A DNA stretch of 64,000 nucleotides, from positions 20,500 to 84,499 of the forward strand of contig CAMVLT010000011.1 of the NCBI GenBank assembly GCA_947168395.1. Direction: 5' to 3'. Each line of letters opens with the position of its first letter. Position 1 is the first letter of the stretch. The stretch is from an uncultured Prevotellaceae bacterium (GTDB lineage: Bacteria > Bacteroidota > Bacteroidia > Bacteroidales > Bacteroidaceae). The notes under the pieces were generated by a model. The model searched no databases. It was not told where the DNA came from and saw only the letters and a list, made by a program, of their open reading frames with translations. Shown in pieces: positions 48,340 to 57,762 of the stretch. Made by a program: the position numbers and the translations under genes.

Positions 48340-50565
48340 ATGAATATCAGACATCTTTTCGTCAGTACAGCTTTGCTGCTGACAAATAGCCTGGCAGCAC
48401 AGCAGCTGCCCTATCAGAATACGAACCTGACAGCCGAAGAACGGGCAGAGGACCTGCTGGGACGGCTCACCCTCGAAGAGAAAGCCCGCCTTATGCGCAA
48501 CGGGTCGCCCGCTATCCCACGGTTAGGCATCCCCGCCTTCGACTGGTGGAGCGAGGCCCTGCACGGCGTGGGGCGCAACGGCATCAGCACCACCTTCCCC
48601 TCGTGCATTGGCATGGCATGCTCGTTCGACGACGACCTCATTGAGCGAATCTTCATGGCCGTCAGCGACGAGGCCCGTGCCAAGAACACCATTGCCCGCC
48701 AGGAAGGCAAAGTCGGCAAGTACAGCTGCCTGTCGTTTTGGACGCCTACCATTAACATCTTCCGCGACCCACGTTGGGGACGCGGCCAAGAGAGCTACGG
48801 CGAAGACCCCTTCATGAACGGTCAGATGGGGCTCCGCGTTGTACGAGGCCTGCAGGGGGCTGGAGGCCGATACTACAAGCTACTGGCCTGCGCCAAGCAC
48901 TTTGCCGTACACAGCGGCCCCGAGAAGCTGCGCCACTCGATGAACATCGAGGACCTTTCGCCACGCGACCTTTGGGAAACCTATTTGCCGGCCTTCAAGA
49001 CGCTGGTACAGCAGGGCGGAGTGAAGGAGGTGATGTGTGCCTACCAGCGTTTCGACGGCGACCCCTGTTGCGGCTCCAATCGCCTGTTGCAGCAGATACT
49101 GCGCCATGAGTGGGGATTCCAGGGACTGGTGGTCAGCGACTGCGGAGCCATCGGTGACTTCTGGCAACCCAATCGCCACGGCGTGTCACCCGACCAGCCT
49201 GCCGCCTCGGCTAAAGCCGTACGCAGCGGCACCGATGTGGAGTGTGGTGCCCACTACGGCAGCCTGCCCGAGGCTGTCCGCCGTGGCGACATCACTGAGG
49301 AGCAGCTGAATGTCAGCGTGCGCCGTCTGCTGAAAGCCCGGTTCGAGTTGGGCGACTTCGATCCCGACTCCATCGTGCCATGGACTCAGATACCACCCAC
49401 CGTCATTGCCTGCCCTGAGCATAAGCAGCTGGCCCTTCAGATGGCACGCGAACAGATGGTGCTACTGAAGAACAACGGCATCCTGCCTATAGCAAAGGGA
49501 AAAATGTCAGGAAGCAAATTGATGGTGATGGGCCCCAACGCCGCCGACTCCACCATGCTCTGGGGCATATACTTTGGCCAGGCCTCGCACACGGTGACAC
49601 CCTTGGAGGGTATTCGCGCCAAAGTGCCTGATGTGCCCTACCTGACGGCCTGTGGCATCACAGGGATGACCGTCCAGGAAATGACCGTCGGCAAGGCTGT
49701 CGAAGCCGCCGACGGCAGCACCACACTCCAGATGGTGGAGAAAGGCAAGAAGACCTTCACCATCGCCGAAATACTCGATGCCGCCTGCCAGGCCGAGACC
49801 GTCATCTTCATCGGGGGCATATCGCCCCGTCTGGAACGCGAGCAGACCAGTGTGAAGGAAACCGGTTTCGACGGAGGCGACCGTACCACCATCGAACTGC
49901 CACAGGTGCAGCGCGATATTCTCCGGGCGCTGCATGAAGCCGGCAAGAAAGTGGTGCTCGTCAACTGCTCAGGCAGTGCCGTGGCCCTGGCTCCTGAAAT
50001 GGAAACCTGCGACGCTATCGTCCAGGCATGGTATGCCGGCGAACAGGGTGGCCATGCGCTGGCCGACGTGCTCTTCGGCGACTACAACCCCTCGGGCAAG
50101 CTGGCCGTCACTTTCTATAGCGACGACACGCAGCTGCCACCGTTCGAGGACTATTCGATGAAGAACCGCACCTACCGCTATTTCCGTGGCGAGCCGCTCT
50201 TCCCTTTTGGCTACGGACTGAGCTACACGACGTTCGAATACGGTAAGCCTACATACAATGACGGGCAGGTAAGCGTCAGCGTTAAGAATACCGGTTCTGT
50301 TGACGGCACCGAGATTGTACAAGTCTATATGCGTCGTCCCGCCGATGTGGAAGGCCCTATCAAGACGCTCCGAGGCTACGCCCGCGTTGACCTGAAGTCA
50401 GGTGAGCAGAAGACCGTCAACATCGACCTGCCCCGCGAACGTTTCGAAAACTGGGATGTGGCAACGCAAACCATGCGAGTCGTTCCTGGTCACTACGAAC
50501 TCTTAGTAGGCCCAAGCAGTGACGACAACCACCTGCAACGGTTGGATATTTGCATCGACAATTGA
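48340..50565 (+). CDS. Glycoside hydrolase family 3 (beta-xylosidase/glucosidase-type)
   Basis: 741 residues from the ATG at 48340, 4 nt after the pectinase stop. Signal peptide MNIRHLFVSTALLLTNSLAAQ. The (beta/alpha)8 domain holds WWSEALHGVGRNG, CAKHFAVHSGPE and the nucleophile motif VVSDCGAIGDF (Asp about residue 267). An alpha/beta sandwich follows, and a C-terminal FnIII-like domain (SVKNTGSVDGTEIVQVYMRRP). The layout resembles XylBxl-like beta-xylosidases. It would trim oligosaccharides released by the preceding enzyme, but the sugar specificity cannot be read directly. Confidence 0.9.
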   Translation: MNIRHLFVSTALLLTNSLAAQQLPYQNTNLTAEERAEDLLGRLTLEEKARLMRNGSPAIPRLGIPAFDWWSEALHGVGRNGISTTFPSCIGMACSFDDDLIERIFMAVSDEARAKNTIARQEGKVGKYSCLSFWTPTINIFRDPRWGRGQESYGEDPFMNGQMGLRVVRGLQGAGGRYYKLLACAKHFAVHSGPEKLRHSMNIEDLSPRDLWETYLPAFKTLVQQGGVKEVMCAYQRFDGDPCCGSNRLLQQILRHEWGFQGLVVSDCGAIGDFWQPNRHGVSPDQPAASAKAVRSGTDVECGAHYGSLPEAVRRGDITEEQLNVSVRRLLKARFELGDFDPDSIVPWTQIPPTVIACPEHKQLALQMAREQMVLLKNNGILPIAKGKMSGSKLMVMGPNAADSTMLWGIYFGQASHTVTPLEGIRAKVPDVPYLTACGITGMTVQEMTVGKAVEAADGSTTLQMVEKGKKTFTIAEILDAACQAETVIFIGGISPRLEREQTSVKETGFDGGDRTTIELPQVQRDILRALHEAGKKVVLVNCSGSAVALAPEMETCDAIVQAWYAGEQGGHALADVLFGDYNPSGKLAVTFYSDDTQLPPFEDYSMKNRTYRYFRGEPLFPFGYGLSYTTFEYGKPTYNDGQVSVSVKNTGSVDGTEIVQVYMRRPADVEGPIKTLRGYARVDLKSGEQKTVNIDLPRERFENWDVATQTMRVVPGHYELLVGPSSDDNHLQRLDICIDN

Positions 50566-50823
50566 CACAGAGAGATTCGCTACCAGTGCAGGTTCGGAGG
50601 GTAAATACTATATAAAAGTTGGTACTGCCGTTTCGAAAAAGTCCGAGAATGTCTTGATTCTTTCGTGCTGATGAACAGCCGTCCCGACTCCGCGATTTAT
50701 CGTCGAGGGTAGGGTAGAGGCCGATAGTTTACTGCAAGATGGAAAATAATTGTGAAATATGAATTATAAATAGTAATTATTTCGTAACTTTGCAGCCAAA
50801 TTCAGTAAAACGTATAATTTTTT
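50566..50823 (+). other. 258-bp gap before metG
   Basis: Contains a 21-nt block (50579-50599) identical to the 3' end of the 35991 gene, a weak GGGTAGGGTAGAG REP-like trace near 50707, and the metG promoter. No gene is visible. Confidence 0.6.
50785..50792 (+). promoter_or_regulatory. Promoter for metG
   Basis: TAACTTTG, 31 nt before the ATG. It lies in a 24-nt block (50777-50800) identical to the pyrE promoter. Confidence 0.8.
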
Positions 50824-52926
50824 ATGGAAAACAAGGACTACAAACGTATAACGGTGACGTCGGCCCTGCCATACGCTAATGGCGGTGTACACATTGGTCA
50901 CCTGGCTGGCGTCTATGTGCCGGCCGACATTTATGTGCGTTACCTCCGCCTGAAGAAGCGCGAGGTGCTGTTTATTGGTGGCTCTGACGAGCACGGCGTG
51001 CCCATCACCGTGCGTGCCCGCAAGGAGGGCATCACGCCGCAGGACGTGGTGGACCGCTATCATAAGATGATTAAGGACTCGTTCGAGGAGTTCGGCATCT
51101 CGTTCGACATCTACAGCCGCACCACTTCGGAGACGCATCATAAGTTTGCCGCCGAGTGGTTCCGCAAGCTCTACGACGAGGGCAAATTGGTGGAAGAGAC
51201 GACGGCACAGCTGTATGACGAGGAGGCCAAGCAGTTTCTGGCCGACCGCTATGTGACGGGCGAGTGCCCCCACTGCCACAACGAGGGAGCCTACGGCGAC
51301 CAGTGCGAGAAGTGCGGACGTGACTTGAGCCCCACGGAGCTGATTAACCCGAAGTCGACCATCAGTGGTTCGACACCCGTGCTGAAGGAGACCAAGAACT
51401 GGTACCTGCCGCTGAACGAGTATCAGGAGTGGCTGAAGCAGTGGATACTGGAGGAGCACAAGGAGTGGCGCCCGAACGTGTACGGACAGTGCAAGTCGTG
51501 GCTTGACATGGACCTGCAGCCCCGCGCCATGACTCGCGACCTGGACTGGGGCATCCCCGTGCCCGTAGAGGGCGCCGAGGGAAAGGTGCTCTATGTGTGG
51601 TTTGATGCCCCCATCGGCTATGTGTCGAACACTGTGGAGCTGTGTGCCAAGGAGCCTGAGAAGTGGGGTAACTGGGAAAAGTGGTGGCAGGACGAGGACA
51701 CGCGGCTTGTACACTTCATCGGCAAGGACAACATCGTGTTCCACTGCATCATCTTCCCGGTGATGATGAAGGCTCACGGCAAGTATATCATGCCCGACAA
51801 CGTGCCAGCCAACGAGTTCCTGAACCTTGAGAACGACAAGATTTCGACATCGAGGAACTGGGCAGTATGGCTGCACGAATACTTGGTGGACATGCCCGGC
51901 AAGCAGGATGTGCTAAGATACGTGCTGACGGCCAATGCCCCCGAGACGAAGGACAACAACTTCACGTGGAAGGACTTCCAGGACCGCAACAACAACGAGC
52001 TGGTGGCCGTCTACGGCAACTTCGTGAACCGTGCCTTGCAGCTGACGAAGAAGTACTGGAACGGTGTCGTTCCCGCCTGCGGCGAGCTGACGGATGTTGA
52101 CCGTCAGGCCCTTGACGAGTTCAAGGACGTGAAGGACCGCGTGGAGCGGCTGTTAGAGCAGTTCAAGTTCCGCGATGCCCAGTTTGAGGCCATGAACCTG
52201 GCCCGCATCGGCAACAAGTACATTACCGACTGCGAGCCGTGGAAGGTGTGGAAGCAACCCACCCCCGACCCCTCCCGTGCGGGAGGGGAGTCTGGTCAGG
52301 CTCGCGTTGCTACTATCCTGAATATCTGCCTGCAGCTGACGGCCAACCTCGCCATCGCCTTTGAGCCGTTCCTGCCGTTCTCGTCGAAGAAGTTGCGCGA
52401 GATGCTGAACATCGAGAGTTTCGAGTGGGAGCAGCTTGGCTCGACCGACCTGCTGAAAGCTGGCCACCAGTTGGGTGAGCCGTCGCTGCTGTTCGAGAAG
52501 ATTGAGGACGAGGTGATACAGAAGCAGCTCGACAAGTTGGAGGCCACCAAGAAAGCCAACGAGGCTGCCGCCTTCAAGCCTGCAGACATCAAGGAAACTG
52601 TTAGTTTCGAGGACTTTGAGAAGCTCGACATCCGTGTCGGACTGGTGAAGGACTGCCAGAAGGTGAAGAAGTCGAAGAAGCTGCTGCAGTTTACCATCGA
52701 CGACGGCTCAGGCACCGACCGCACCATCTGCTCGGGCATTGCCGCCTTCTACGAGAACCCCGAGGAGCTGATAGGCAAGCGCATACTCTTTGTGGCCAAC
52801 TTCGAGCCGCGCAAGATGATGGGCATCGAGAGCCAGGGCATGATTCTCAGTGCCGTCGATGCCGACGAGAGTCTCAGCGTGGTAACTACCACGAAGGACG
52901 TGAAGCCCGGCAGTCAGGTTGGGTGA
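50824..52926 (+). CDS. metG: Methionyl-tRNA synthetase
   Basis: Charges tRNA-Met. 700 residues of the long form. HIGHLAGVY (class I HIGH motif) is near residue 20, the zinc knuckle [18 protein letters not shown] near 146, the KMSKS-type loop [12 protein letters not shown] near 338, and a C-terminal tRNA-binding OB domain runs from about 595. At residues 477-490 the GC-rich palindrome inserts [13 protein letters not shown] between CEPWKVWK and the following helix ([20 protein letters not shown]). Frame and flanking conservation are intact, so the enzyme must tolerate the insert. Confidence 0.95.
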   Translation: MENKDYKRITVTSALPYANGGVHIGHLAGVYVPADIYVRYLRLKKREVLFIGGSDEHGVPITVRARKEGITPQDVVDRYHKMIKDSFEEFGISFDIYSRTTSETHHKFAAEWFRKLYDEGKLVEETTAQLYDEEAKQFLADRYVTGECPHCHNEGAYGDQCEKCGRDLSPTELINPKSTISGSTPVLKETKNWYLPLNEYQEWLKQWILEEHKEWRPNVYGQCKSWLDMDLQPRAMTRDLDWGIPVPVEGAEGKVLYVWFDAPIGYVSNTVELCAKEPEKWGNWEKWWQDEDTRLVHFIGKDNIVFHCIIFPVMMKAHGKYIMPDNVPANEFLNLENDKISTSRNWAVWLHEYLVDMPGKQDVLRYVLTANAPETKDNNFTWKDFQDRNNNELVAVYGNFVNRALQLTKKYWNGVVPACGELTDVDRQALDEFKDVKDRVERLLEQFKFRDAQFEAMNLARIGNKYITDCEPWKVWKQPTPDPSRAGGESGQARVATILNICLQLTANLAIAFEPFLPFSSKKLREMLNIESFEWEQLGSTDLLKAGHQLGEPSLLFEKIEDEVIQKQLDKLEATKKANEAAAFKPADIKETVSFEDFEKLDIRVGLVKDCQKVKKSKKLLQFTIDDGSGTDRTICSGIAAFYENPEELIGKRILFVANFEPRKMMGIESQGMILSAVDADESLSVVTTTKDVKPGSQVG
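52256..52293 (+). repeat. GC-rich palindromic element, copy 6 (inside metG)
   Basis: CCCACCCCCGACCCCTCCCG, loop TG, then CGGGAGGGG. In frame in the MetRS anticodon-binding domain, translated [11 protein letters not shown]. Confidence 0.95.
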
Positions 52927-52930
52927 GGAC

Positions 52931-52984
52931 GTTGAACATTGAACGTTGAACATTGAACGTTGAACATTGAACGTTGAACATTGA
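52931..52984 (+). repeat. Heptamer array before the DUF6057 gene
   Basis: Alternating GTTGAAC and ATTGAAC units, about 7.5 in all. It fills the metG-DUF6057 gap and reaches into the TTG start codon at 52981. Confidence 0.9.
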
Positions 52985-54510
52985 GAAGGTTTCTTCCATA
53001 CATCGGCGTGTTGGTGGCTGCCGTGTTGTTGGTGGTCTTCGAGTCTGACTTCCTGTACACGGCTCAGGAGCAGAACCTGTTTCTGCACACACCGCTGTTT
53101 TTCACGCAGCAGATGGTTCGTGCAGGCGGACTGCTGACGTGGGCAGGCTGCTACCTCACACAATTCTTCTATTACCCCATGCTCGGAGCAGGCCTGCTGT
53201 GCCTGCTCTGGGCTTTTCTGATGTGGCTGCTGCAGCGCACCTTCCGCTGGGCCGTCCCGTGGCTCACGCTGGTGCCTGTTGCCTGCCTGTTGATGACGGT
53301 GGTAACACTGGGCTACTGGGTGTTCTACCTGAAGCTGCCCGGTGCCCTGTTCGTACCCACATTGGGCGCCATTGTAGCCACGTCGATGGCATGGTTGGGT
53401 CAACGTTCAATGTTCAATGTTCAACGTTCACTGTTCATCGTTCTTGCCGCCTGCGTCGGCTATCCGCTTTTCGGCTTCTATGGCCTATGGGGAACCGTCC
53501 TCATGGGGTGTTTCGGCAAGAAGCGCCATCTGTTTGCTGCCATTGCCGCCGTCATCGCCGTCCCCTTGGCGTGCTACTACACCATCTATCACGAGACGAA
53601 TATCGTCAACATCTATTGGGCGGCGCTGCCCGTCTATGCTATGCATGGCGAGCACTATTTCGCCTACAGCCTGCCTTATATCGCGCTGGTGGTTGGACTC
53701 TCCCCCATCCCCTCCCTGTTTAGGGAGGGGGGCAAATGGCCTTTATTCTCCCCTCCCTCAACAGGGAGGGGCCGGGGGTGGGTCTGGTGGGCCCGGGGCT
53801 CTGTGGTGTTGGTTTTTCTTTTTCTTATTTTCCTCTTCTGGTACAAAGACGCAAACTTCCACCGCGAACTGTCTATGCAGCGCAGTATTGAGCGGCAGGA
53901 CTGGGAGGCCGTGCTCAGCGAGGCGAGGGGCCTGAAAGGCGAACCAACACGTGCCCTGTGCCTGATGCGCAACCTGGCACTCTTCCGCTTAGGACAGTCG
54001 GGTGAGAAGACACGCCAGTATGTCAACGGCTCGGCCCACCCTGATGCTCCCTTCCCCGTCAGACTGGTGCATACCTACGGGAAAATGCTCTACCTGCAAT
54101 ACGGCATACCCAACTACTGCTACCGCTGGTGCATGGAGGACGGCGTGGAATACGGCTGGACGGTGGAGCGCCTGAAGCTGATGACGAAGTGCTCGCTGCT
54201 CAACGGTGAGATGGTGGCTGCCCAGCGCTTCATCAATGCGCTGAAGAAGACCGACTTCCACCGCAAGTGGGCCTTGAAGTATGAGGAGTACATACACCGT
54301 CCGAAACTCATAGGTCAAGACCCCGAGCTGAAGCCCATACTGCCGCTACTGCGCACCGACAACTTCCTGACCAGTGACCAGTCGCAGGAGGAGTGGTTCC
54401 TCATTGAGCACTTCCTCAGCTCGCCTGGCGAGACCCCCGAGCAAAAGGCATTGTCGGCCTTTACCATGCAGTACTATCACGCAAACCGCCAACAAATTAT
54501 CGAGCCATGA
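52981..54510 (+). CDS. DUF6057-family membrane protein
   Basis: 509 residues. The start is a TTG at 52981; no ATG is available in the N-terminal helix. About ten hydrophobic segments fill residues 1-300, followed by a soluble helical domain (HRELSMQRSIERQDWEAVLSEARGL) like tetratricopeptide arrays. The pattern matches the Bacteroidetes DUF6057 family, often next to TolB-like lipoproteins, as here. Two repeats intrude: a heptamer array (53405-53443) forms part of a membrane helix (SMFNVQRSLFIVL), and two palindromes insert SPIPSLFREGGKWPLFSPPS near residue 240. The function is unknown. Confidence 0.7.
   Translation: MRRFLPYIGVLVAAVLLVVFESDFLYTAQEQNLFLHTPLFFTQQMVRAGGLLTWAGCYLTQFFYYPMLGAGLLCLLWAFLMWLLQRTFRWAVPWLTLVPVACLLMTVVTLGYWVFYLKLPGALFVPTLGAIVATSMAWLGQRSMFNVQRSLFIVLAACVGYPLFGFYGLWGTVLMGCFGKKRHLFAAIAAVIAVPLACYYTIYHETNIVNIYWAALPVYAMHGEHYFAYSLPYIALVVGLSPIPSLFREGGKWPLFSPPSTGRGRGWVWWARGSVVLVFLFLIFLFWYKDANFHRELSMQRSIERQDWEAVLSEARGLKGEPTRALCLMRNLALFRLGQSGEKTRQYVNGSAHPDAPFPVRLVHTYGKMLYLQYGIPNYCYRWCMEDGVEYGWTVERLKLMTKCSLLNGEMVAAQRFINALKKTDFHRKWALKYEEYIHRPKLIGQDPELKPILPLLRTDNFLTSDQSQEEWFLIEHFLSSPGETPEQKALSAFTMQYYHANRQQIIEP
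53405..53443 (+). repeat. Heptamer array inside DUF6057
   Basis: GTTCAAT, GTTCAAT, GTTCAAC, GTTCACT, GTTCATC and a partial unit. It is translated in a membrane helix and is the complement of the array at 52931-52984. Confidence 0.9.
53700..53785. repeat. GC-rich palindromic elements, copies 7 and 8 (inverted pair)
   Basis: A forward copy at 53700-53732 and a reverse copy at 53748-53785, with 15 nt between. In frame in the DUF6057 gene. Confidence 0.9.
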
Positions 54511-56045
54511 GAAAAGCCCTGTACACACTACTGTCGGCCGTCCTGCTGCTCACGGCCTGCGGCACCCCACAGGTGCCGGAGCACTACACGCAGACCGACC
54601 TGTTGCCGAAGATTTACCCCGACTACGCCGAGGTGACCATGCCCGTGAACATGGCGCCGATGCGCTTCGAACTGCTGACAGGCGCCGACGATGCCGTCAC
54701 CCGCTTCTCGGCTGGCAGCCAGGAAATCGTATGCAGCGGCTTGAAGGTACGTCCTGAGGTGGACGAGTGGCACCAGTTGGCAGCTGCTGCCCAGGGCGGC
54801 AGCATCGGCGTGGAGGTGTATGCCGAAAAGGACGGTCAGTGGCTGCGCTACAAGCCGTTCAACATCTACGTCTCGGCTGACAGTATCGATGCCTGGATGA
54901 GCTACCGCATGATCTCGCCGTCTTACGTGTCGTACGAGGAACTGACGCTGAACCAGCGGTGCCTTGAGTCGTTCGACGAAGAGGTGATGGTTGACAATAT
55001 GCTCTGCTCCACCGAGGCGGGAGGCCAGTGCGTGAACTGCCACAACTACCAGCAGTGGAACCCCGACCGCATGCAGTTCCATGCCCGCCAGACCCACGGC
55101 GGCACCGTCATTGCCTACGACGGGAAGATAGAGAAGGTCGACATGCGTCACGACTCGCTGCTCTCGGCTGGCGTGTACCCCGCCTGGCATCCGCAGCTCA
55201 AGCTCATAGCCTACTCCACGAACCGCACCCTGCAGAGCTTCCACACGGCGCATCCCAACAAGATAGAGGTGCTCGACACAGAGAGCGACCTCATACTGTA
55301 CGACGTAGACCGCCATGAGGTGAAGACCATTGAGCAGCGTCCTGATGAACTGGAAGTGTTCCCCAGCTGGTCGCCCGACGGTAGGTGGCTCTACTACTGT
55401 AGTGCTCACTTCAAGTATGAGGCCGACAGCGCAAATACCGAGGAAATCATACTGCGGGCCCAGCAGGTGAAGTACAACATCTACCGCAAGCCGTTCGACC
55501 CGAAGACCTGCCATTTCGGCGAACGCCAATTGGTGTTCGCTGCCGACAGTTTAGGCATGAGTGCCACCTTGCCCCGCCTGTCGCCCGACGGTAGGTGGCT
55601 GCTGTTTACCATCGGCGAAAGCGGCCTGTTCCACATTTGGCACCACGATGCCGATTTGTGGATGATGGAAGCCCCCTCCAACCTCCCCCCACTGGGGGAG
55701 GCTTCTGCGGCTGAAATAGCCTCCCCCAGTGGGGGGAGGTTGGAGGGGGCCAACTCCGACGATACCGAGAGTTACCATTCCTGGTCGTCAAACGGCCGGT
55801 GGGTGGTGTTCTCCTCGCGCCGCACGGATGGGGTGTTCACCCGTCCCTTCTTCACCCATATCGACAAGGACGGCCGCGCCTCGAAACCTTTCGAGTTGCC
55901 CGCGGCCGACCCTGACTATCACCGTCAGTTGATGAAAAGCTATAACGTGCCAGAACTGATGACGGGGCGTGTCACCATATCGCCCCAGCGGTTTGCCAGC
56001 ACCCTGAAAACGGAGGGAACACCCGTCACCTACAAAGCAGATTAG
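54507..56045 (+). CDS. TolB-like (PD40) lipoprotein with one heme c motif
   Basis: 512 residues. Lipobox LTAC puts the Cys at residue 18. A CVNCH heme c-type motif is near residue 177. WD40/PD40-like propeller repeats follow (YPAWHPQLKLIAYS; FPSWSPDGRWLYYCS; LPRLSPDGRWLLFT; YHSWSSNGRWVVFSS). A compound palindrome (55671-55750) adds the loop PSNLPPLGEASAAEIASPSG between two blades, near residue 388. It overlaps DUF6057 by 4 nt and meets the BlaR1-like gene tail to tail, with overlapping stop codons. The role is unknown. Confidence 0.75.
   Translation: MRKALYTLLSAVLLLTACGTPQVPEHYTQTDLLPKIYPDYAEVTMPVNMAPMRFELLTGADDAVTRFSAGSQEIVCSGLKVRPEVDEWHQLAAAAQGGSIGVEVYAEKDGQWLRYKPFNIYVSADSIDAWMSYRMISPSYVSYEELTLNQRCLESFDEEVMVDNMLCSTEAGGQCVNCHNYQQWNPDRMQFHARQTHGGTVIAYDGKIEKVDMRHDSLLSAGVYPAWHPQLKLIAYSTNRTLQSFHTAHPNKIEVLDTESDLILYDVDRHEVKTIEQRPDELEVFPSWSPDGRWLYYCSAHFKYEADSANTEEIILRAQQVKYNIYRKPFDPKTCHFGERQLVFAADSLGMSATLPRLSPDGRWLLFTIGESGLFHIWHHDADLWMMEAPSNLPPLGEASAAEIASPSGGRLEGANSDDTESYHSWSSNGRWVVFSSRRTDGVFTRPFFTHIDKDGRASKPFELPAADPDYHRQLMKSYNVPELMTGRVTISPQRFASTLKTEGTPVTYKAD
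55671..55750. repeat. Compound palindrome (class B), perfect 33-bp inverted repeat
   Basis: Arms 55671-55703 and 55718-55750 are perfectly complementary, with a 14-nt spacer. Each arm is itself a palindromic unit (CCTCCCCCCACTGGGGGAGG). In frame in the TolB-like gene. Confidence 0.95.
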
Positions 56046-57736
56046 CTGAGACGGAAAGTAACGGGAATGGTGTACTTCACGCGGATGGGCTTGCCACTCT
56101 GGCTGCCCGGCTTCCACTTCGGCATGGCGTTAATGACGCGCACGGCCTCAGCGTCAATCTCCTCGCTCACATTCTTCACTACCTTGACATTGGTGATGGA
56201 GCCGTCGGCCTCGACGATGAACTGGACAATGACGCGGCCTTGTGTGCCAGTCTTTTCGGCAGCCTCAGGGTATTTGACGTTCTCGTTCAGGAACTTCATC
56301 ATCTCAACCGCACCGCCAGGGAACTCTGGCATGTGCTCCACCACGTTGAAGGCATCATTGTCGGTTTCCGGGGTATCTGGGGTGAAAGTGCCGATTGCCG
56401 TGGGGTGATCTTCTTGAGGCTTCTTGGCTGTCACGTTGACCGAGACGAGTTCCTTCTTGCCGTTCTTCACGTAGTCCTTGGTGTTGACGAAGATGATGCC
56501 GTTCGAGGTGTCGGCTTTGAAGTGCTCGGCATACAATTTCAGCGCCTCTTCGTTCTTGCTGACACTCAGGTTGTCGATTTCCTCCGGGTCGAGAGCCTTC
56601 AACTGCTGCATAGTGGCTGCCTTGCCATTGATGACGATCAGCGGCTCCGGGCCGATGGGTTCACCCACGATAATGGGGCTTTGTTTCTTCTCCTGCGGCT
56701 CGGCAGTCTTGGACTTCTCTTCAGCAGCAGCGGGGGCGGCCTTCACCTCGATGGTCTTGTCGTTCAGTTTTACCTGAGCGGCCTTATGGCCTTTCTTCAC
56801 AATCTTTTTCTGTGGCTGTTCCTGCGTGTCCTCGTAAACGTAGTCGTTGACGGTCTCGGCATTCAGGGCCAGTGCTGTGCCCACGATGGGCAGTATGGCG
56901 AGCAGCTTGAGCCAGCTCGCACGGTTGGTTTTCTTATTGGTAAGCATCATGTGTATGCGGTTTTTGAGGGTACTGTGAGTAATACCGTTGGCCACGGAGT
57001 ACCCGCACGCGGCGACGGCTTTTTGGATAAGCAGATACTGATACTGACGCATATTGATGCCTTGAGAGAGTACCGCCGCGTCGGCCTCGTACTCGTGGAT
57101 GGCGCGCAAGTCCTGGCGCAGCATCCACATAGCCGGGTTGAACCATTGCAGGGCGGTTAGCGTGTCAACGAGGAGCACGTCTGCCGTGTGGTGCTGGCGG
57201 ATGTGACCTCGTTCATGGGCGAGAATGGAGGCAAGCCCCCTTCCGGCCTCTCCCGACTGGGGGAGGAGTGTGTCATTACGTGAGAGTACGATATAACGGC
57301 AGAAGCTGAAGGGCGACACGTCGCGGTCGGTGATGCAGACGACAATGCCGTCGGCCTCGCGGTGCTGCTCGCTGTGGCTGATGAGCCGGCAGACTTTCAC
57401 GATGCCCCATGCGGTGTGCCCCAGCGAGGCAGCCATTCCCGCGAAGAACACCACAACGGCAACCGTCTGCCAGAAGGGCATCTGCGGCTCAGCCATTTCA
57501 ACCGTGCCCAGGCCGTCGAGCGTGACCAGCCCGCTGCCACCGCTCACCACCACCGTCTTGTGCAGCGTGATGACGCACAGCGGAAGGATGAACGATGCTA
57601 CAGCCGTAGTCAGCAGCACCAGGCGGTTGACGCGGTGGAACGTCTCGCGGCTCAACAGCAGGCGGTAGAACATGTAGAACGCTGCCACAAGCACCGCTAC
57701 CTTCAGGTCGTATGTCAGAAACTCCATCATACCCAT
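56042..57736 (-). CDS. BlaR1-like M56 metalloprotease with TonB C-terminal domain
   Basis: 564 residues. N-terminal membrane helices enclose the M56 zinc motif HERGH (about residue 173). A periplasmic linker follows, then a TonB-type C-terminal domain (about 470-564, PGGAVEMMKFLNENVKYPEAAEKTGTQGRV...). In BlaR1/MecR1 the protease cleaves the BlaI repressor on signal. Class B palindrome sequence adds LLPQSGEAGRGLA just before HERGH, where relatives have a short loop. It is downstream of a BlaI-family gene in one operon; no beta-lactamase gene is near. Confidence 0.88.
   Translation of the reverse strand: MGMMEFLTYDLKVAVLVAAFYMFYRLLLSRETFHRVNRLVLLTTAVASFILPLCVITLHKTVVVSGGSGLVTLDGLGTVEMAEPQMPFWQTVAVVVFFAGMAASLGHTAWGIVKVCRLISHSEQHREADGIVVCITDRDVSPFSFCRYIVLSRNDTLLPQSGEAGRGLASILAHERGHIRQHHTADVLLVDTLTALQWFNPAMWMLRQDLRAIHEYEADAAVLSQGINMRQYQYLLIQKAVAACGYSVANGITHSTLKNRIHMMLTNKKTNRASWLKLLAILPIVGTALALNAETVNDYVYEDTQEQPQKKIVKKGHKAAQVKLNDKTIEVKAAPAAAEEKSKTAEPQEKKQSPIIVGEPIGPEPLIVINGKAATMQQLKALDPEEIDNLSVSKNEEALKLYAEHFKADTSNGIIFVNTKDYVKNGKKELVSVNVTAKKPQEDHPTAIGTFTPDTPETDNDAFNVVEHMPEFPGGAVEMMKFLNENVKYPEAAEKTGTQGRVIVQFIVEADGSITNVKVVKNVSEEIDAEAVRVINAMPKWKPGSQSGKPIRVKYTIPVTFRLS
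57234..57268 (-). repeat. Class B palindromic element in the BlaR1-like gene
   Basis: CCCCCTTCCGGCCTCTCCCG followed by ACTGGGGGAGG, an imperfect copy of the 55671 arm. In frame next to the zinc motif. Confidence 0.75.
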
Positions 57737-57762
57737 TCGTATTTTACCATTTTGACGATGTA

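Noticed and set aside
52931..52984. Possible CRISPR array
   Set aside because: Units are 7 bp without spacers, and no cas genes are present.
55671..55750. Ordinary transcription terminator
   Set aside because: The hairpin is inside an intact reading frame and has no T-run.
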